Shown: piece after piece, positions 61,274 to 64,000 of the stretch
How the letters are laid out: each line of letters opens with the position of its first letter
Position numbering within the stretch: the first letter of the stretch is position 1
Assembly: GCA_029866205.1 (NCBI GenBank)
Contig: JARWZT010000001.1
Location: 124,001-188,000, forward strand
From: Rhodoferax sp.
GTDB lineage: Bacteria; Pseudomonadota; Gammaproteobacteria; Burkholderiales; Burkholderiaceae_C
Direction of reading: 5' to 3'
Length of the DNA stretch: 64,000 nucleotides
Notes under the pieces: model-generated
What the model was told of the DNA's origin: nothing
Seen by the model: the letters and a program-made list of their open reading frames with translations, nothing else
Databases searched by the model: none
Position numbers and translations under genes: made by a program

Positions 61274-62493
61274 AGTCCGCCCTTCAAAATCAGCCCGTTA
61301 GGGGTGGTGTTCAGGGTGTAGCCCTGGGCTTTGAGACTCTGTGTCGCCTCAGCCAAGGCCGGTGCAGGCAGGGACACGCCCTGCAGGCGCAATTCGCCGT
61401 TGGCAAAGTCCATCCCGGTGGGAGCCGCCGCCGTAGGCGCAGTGCGCGCCCAAGCACCGAGCAGTGTTTCAAAATCGCTCCCTCCCAGCGCCCCGGCGTT
61501 TTGCTGCAAGGCGGCTACGGCGCGCTGCATTTGGACCGGTGCGTCCACCACCACTTGGGTGCCCGGAAAGGTGCTGGTCAGCACGGTATCAATGGCCTTG
61601 CGTTGCGCCTGCAGCGCCGTACGCTCGGCCCCGGCCCGCACATTCAACCCCACCAGGTTGATCACCACCAGCGCCAGCACGCTCCAGCGTGCGGCACGCC
61701 AGCGAGGTGCCTGAAGCAGCTCTCTGCCCATTACGCCCAGGCGCTTGAGGCTACGGCTGCGCTGGTTGTTGACCAAGTCAAGCTGGGCCAGATCCCAGTC
61801 GCTTTGGCCGGCTTCCAGGGCTCGTTCAGCGCGGCTTTGCAATACCACGCTGCGGCCAAAGAGTTGTTCCGTGAGCGCCGCAACAGCGGGTTCGGCGCGC
61901 AGCGGTGCATCGGCGGGCCAATGGAGCCGGCCCACCGTGCTGGCTTGCAGGGGCCACGGGGTCACACCGCTTGCGCTGACATGCAAGAGCAGCGCTTGGC
62001 CGCCGTTTTCAATGGCGGTTAACTGCTCGGCGTCGGGCGCCGCGCCGGGTACCAGTTCGGGCACGATGCGCGCGACCGTGACTCCAGCTGCCTCCAGCGC
62101 CTGCAAACCGCTGCGCAACCACGCCTTGTCGCAAACGGCAACCCAGGCGGTGGTCTCTTTGGCAGCGCCTGGCTCCAGTGCAAAGTGCAGGGCGGCAGGT
62201 TCGTCAAGCAGCTGGTCTTCCAGCAAACCTTCAAGCACCTGGCGAAGTCGGGCGCTGTTGCCTGAGACCCCTTTGGGTAGCTGAACCCGGTGCCAAGAGA
62301 GTTGCGCTGCACCCACCAGCAGCACGGTGTCGGTCACCCTGTCGGTCGTCTTGCCCGCTGTGGCACCGGGCAGCAGCCCCAGCGGCGCGCTCGACGCCAT
62401 ACCCAGACTTTTGCCATCGGGGCTTAACACGTAGTCCAGCGCCGTGCCTGCTTGCAGGCCCGTGCGTGGGAGGGTCAGGATCAGAGTCGCCAT
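61270..62493 (-). CDS. gspL: Type II secretion protein GspL
   Basis: GspL links the GspE ATPase to the membrane platform. The 407-residue protein has a cytoplasmic actin-like domain of about 250 residues, a single span near WSVLALVVINLVGLNVRAG, and a periplasmic ferredoxin-like domain. Conserved style includes SWHRVQLPKGV and GLLEDQLLDEPAALHFAL. It is coupled to gspM. Confidence 0.9.
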   Translation of the reverse strand: MATLILTLPRTGLQAGTALDYVLSPDGKSLGMASSAPLGLLPGATAGKTTDRVTDTVLLVGAAQLSWHRVQLPKGVSGNSARLRQVLEGLLEDQLLDEPAALHFALEPGAAKETTAWVAVCDKAWLRSGLQALEAAGVTVARIVPELVPGAAPDAEQLTAIENGGQALLLHVSASGVTPWPLQASTVGRLHWPADAPLRAEPAVAALTEQLFGRSVVLQSRAERALEAGQSDWDLAQLDLVNNQRSRSLKRLGVMGRELLQAPRWRAARWSVLALVVINLVGLNVRAGAERTALQAQRKAIDTVLTSTFPGTQVVVDAPVQMQRAVAALQQNAGALGGSDFETLLGAWARTAPTAAAPTGMDFANGELRLQGVSLPAPALAEATQSLKAQGYTLNTTPNGLILKGGL

Positions 62494-62558
62494 GGTTTAA
62501 AAATCAGCGTTCATTGTAGAGGCGGGGTGCGCGCCCAAGGGCGCAAAGCTCTTGACCA

Positions 62559-63548
62559 TTACGGGCTAAAGGTCGGGTTGAGTGGGCGCTTGCGCCACAG
62601 GGTTTTCACCACGGCGGCATCGCGCTGCACAACCGAATATTCCTGCACCCTGTTCCCATCAATTTCGAGTTCGCCGCGGATGGCAAAAAAGCGTGTGCTG
62701 ATGCCGACCAAGCTGGCGTCTAGCAACAGTTCCGGCAGTTTGGCCGCTTTTTTTACTTCCTCTAAATTTTCCCATGGCGTCAGGCGTCGGGCCGTCACCA
62801 AACGTTGCACATCAGCCTGCGTCAGTCCCTCCAAACAAGCGATCAGCACCGCATCCGATGCGGTATTCAGATTCACCGCAGTGCGCTCAGGCAGCACAGT
62901 GATATGCGGTCGCAGCTGCGCCAGAGTCTGCGGGTCCAGTCCGAGCCAGGAAAGTTGGTCGGGCTCTTGCGGCCACAGGGGCCCATTGGCGCCAGCCTCT
63001 GGAGACGGGTTGTTCGCGGTCGCAGCACCGGCCTGGTGGGCGCGCAGCAATTGCGCCACCATGCCGTCGAGCGGTGCCCGCGGTAGACCGAGCTGGGTAA
63101 AAAGGCGCTCCCACATGCGAAGGGACGTAGGGTGTACCTTGCCGTCTTCCTGAATCAGGTTTTTCAGGTTCAAACGCGCCTGTAGGTCCGTGATCTGGCC
63201 CGACAAAAATGCATTGACGCTGGCATCGGCAGCCAACGTGTCGCTGCGGTCGGAGGCCAAAAAAGTAGACAGCCGGGCTTGCTCGAGCGGCATAGACCAA
63301 GGCTCCGACAGGTGGTCTGAGCCGCCTTTGCGGGCGTCTTCGGTCAATATGAGTCGGGCCCAATCCAGTGCGCCGATCAAGACCCACGAAGACTGCGCCC
63401 GGGTGCGCTCGGCGCTTTCGATCTCCACCGTGCGCCACTGCTGCCACAGCGCAGCCGAGGCCAGGGTCGCCACCAGCACCACGGTCAGCATGGCCATCAG
63501 AATCGCCGCACCTCGTTGGCGGGTGCGGCGGGCGGTGAATGGCTTCAT
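62559..63548 (-). CDS. gspK: Type II secretion minor pseudopilin GspK
   Basis: GspK caps the pseudopilus tip. The 329-residue protein has the class III leader RQRGAAILMAMLTVVLVATLASA, cleaved after Gly, and the body features RLNLKNLI and VNLNTASDAVLIACLEGLTQADVQRL (a helix-hairpin-helix-like region). Its ATG overlaps the gspJ stop by four bases. Confidence 0.92.
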   Translation of the reverse strand: MKPFTARRTRQRGAAILMAMLTVVLVATLASAALWQQWRTVEIESAERTRAQSSWVLIGALDWARLILTEDARKGGSDHLSEPWSMPLEQARLSTFLASDRSDTLAADASVNAFLSGQITDLQARLNLKNLIQEDGKVHPTSLRMWERLFTQLGLPRAPLDGMVAQLLRAHQAGAATANNPSPEAGANGPLWPQEPDQLSWLGLDPQTLAQLRPHITVLPERTAVNLNTASDAVLIACLEGLTQADVQRLVTARRLTPWENLEEVKKAAKLPELLLDASLVGISTRFFAIRGELEIDGNRVQEYSVVQRDAAVVKTLWRKRPLNPTFSP

Positions 63549-64000
63549 GGGGCTGCCCCCAGTCCAGGTTGAGCCCAGTCGCGCGTCAGCACACCGCTCA
63601 CGGCCTGACCGGGGGGCAAGGTCAGCACCAGGCGCACGCCATCGGGCATGGCGACGGCTGCAGCACCCCGCGCCGGGCTGCCCGCGCCCGTGCCGTTGCT
63701 GGGGCCGGGTGCGGCGGGGCCTGATGCGCCTCCCGCTGGGGCCGAGGCTACACCGTCGGAGGGGCTGCTGCCGTCAGCCGATGACAAGGGGTTGGTCCAG
63801 GCGCCGCCGCGGTAGAAAAAAATCTGCCAGCCTGCCAACGGCGCAATGCGCACCTCCAGACGGCGGTCGTCGTCGCTGGGGTTTTGACCCCAGCGTGCGG
63901 CCTGACTCCATGCGGCTTGCAGCTCGGCCCGGGTATTGAGCGTCGGCGACTGCCAGCGCAGCCAATACGACGTGGCGCCGACCGAGCGCTGCGACCACGC
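63545..64000 (-). CDS. gspJ: Type II secretion minor pseudopilin GspJ (partial)
   Basis: The frame is open to the window edge, giving the C-terminal 151 residues, with TSYWLRWQSPTLNTRAELQAAWSQAARWG-like content, VRIAPLAGWQIFFYRGGAW and a Gly/Ser/Pro-rich loop before DGVRLVLTLPPGQAVSGVLTRDW. These fit the C-terminal part of GspJ, and its place directly upstream of gspK supports it. The leader peptide and start lie outside the window. Confidence 0.85.
   Translation of the reverse strand, partial: AWSQRSVGATSYWLRWQSPTLNTRAELQAAWSQAARWGQNPSDDDRRLEVRIAPLAGWQIFFYRGGAWTNPLSSADGSSPSDGVASAPAGGASGPAAPGPSNGTGAGSPARGAAAVAMPDGVRLVLTLPPGQAVSGVLTRDWAQPGLGAAP

Overview
The window is a nearly complete purple-bacterial photosynthesis gene cluster (PGC) joined directly to a Calvin-Benson-Bassham (CBB) operon and then to a type II secretion operon. 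Four things point to a betaproteobacterium of the Comamonadaceae, close to Rhodoferax: high GC, the superoperon order crtEF-bchCXYZ-puf-crtADC, a tetraheme pufC with no pufQ in its usual place, and red-type (form IC) RuBisCO. This placement is inference from gene content and order; no 16S gene is present.

Left border (1-1.1 kb): the tail of an unknown gene, a membrane-protein fragment and a truncated GT39 glycosyltransferase, so the PGC edge looks scarred. Plus strand 1.1-20.7 kb: bciB-bchI-bchD-bchO, then a regulated promoter and crtE-crtF-bchC-bchX-bchY-bchZ-pufB-orf74-pufA-pufL-pufM-pufC-crtA-crtD-crtC. An acyl-CoA ligase (plus) and a short-chain dehydrogenase (minus) meet head-on at 22.5 kb. 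Minus strand 40.9 down to 23.5 kb: bchF-bchN-bchB-bchH-bchL-bchM-lhaA-puhA-puhB-puhC-acsF-puhE-crtI-crtB-orf51-DUF2269, tightly packed with many overlapping starts and stops. Divergent from bchF on the plus strand are aerR-ppsR and then bchG-bchP-orf100. Together these genes encode bacteriochlorophyll a synthesis from Mg insertion to phytyl reduction (with only the O2-dependent AcsF cyclase visible), spheroidene-type carotenoids, the RC-LH1 core and its assembly factors. No LH2 (puc) genes are seen.

Right part (46-55 kb): cbbR (minus) faces a serine-glyoxylate aminotransferase gene, followed by cbbL-cbbS-cbbX-cbbY-cbbF-cbbP-cbbZ. This gives carbon fixation plus the phosphatase and aminotransferase steps that recycle phosphoglycolate. 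From 55.2 kb to the end the minus strand carries gspJ(partial)-K-L-M-N-D-E-F.

The regulatory DNA is unusually readable. A 34-bp double PpsR-type motif (TGT-N12-ACGT-N12-ACA) occurs at both crtE and bchF. At crtE, bchF and bchG a PpsR-type box ends exactly on a TTGACA -35 element. bchF and bchG look leaderless with identical geometry. A 46-bp CbbR-type operator is duplicated upstream of the aminotransferase gene and cbbL. The most novel protein candidate is orf74, a single-span polypeptide encoded between pufB and pufA. It resembles an LH1 beta chain whose bacteriochlorophyll-binding His is replaced by Gln.
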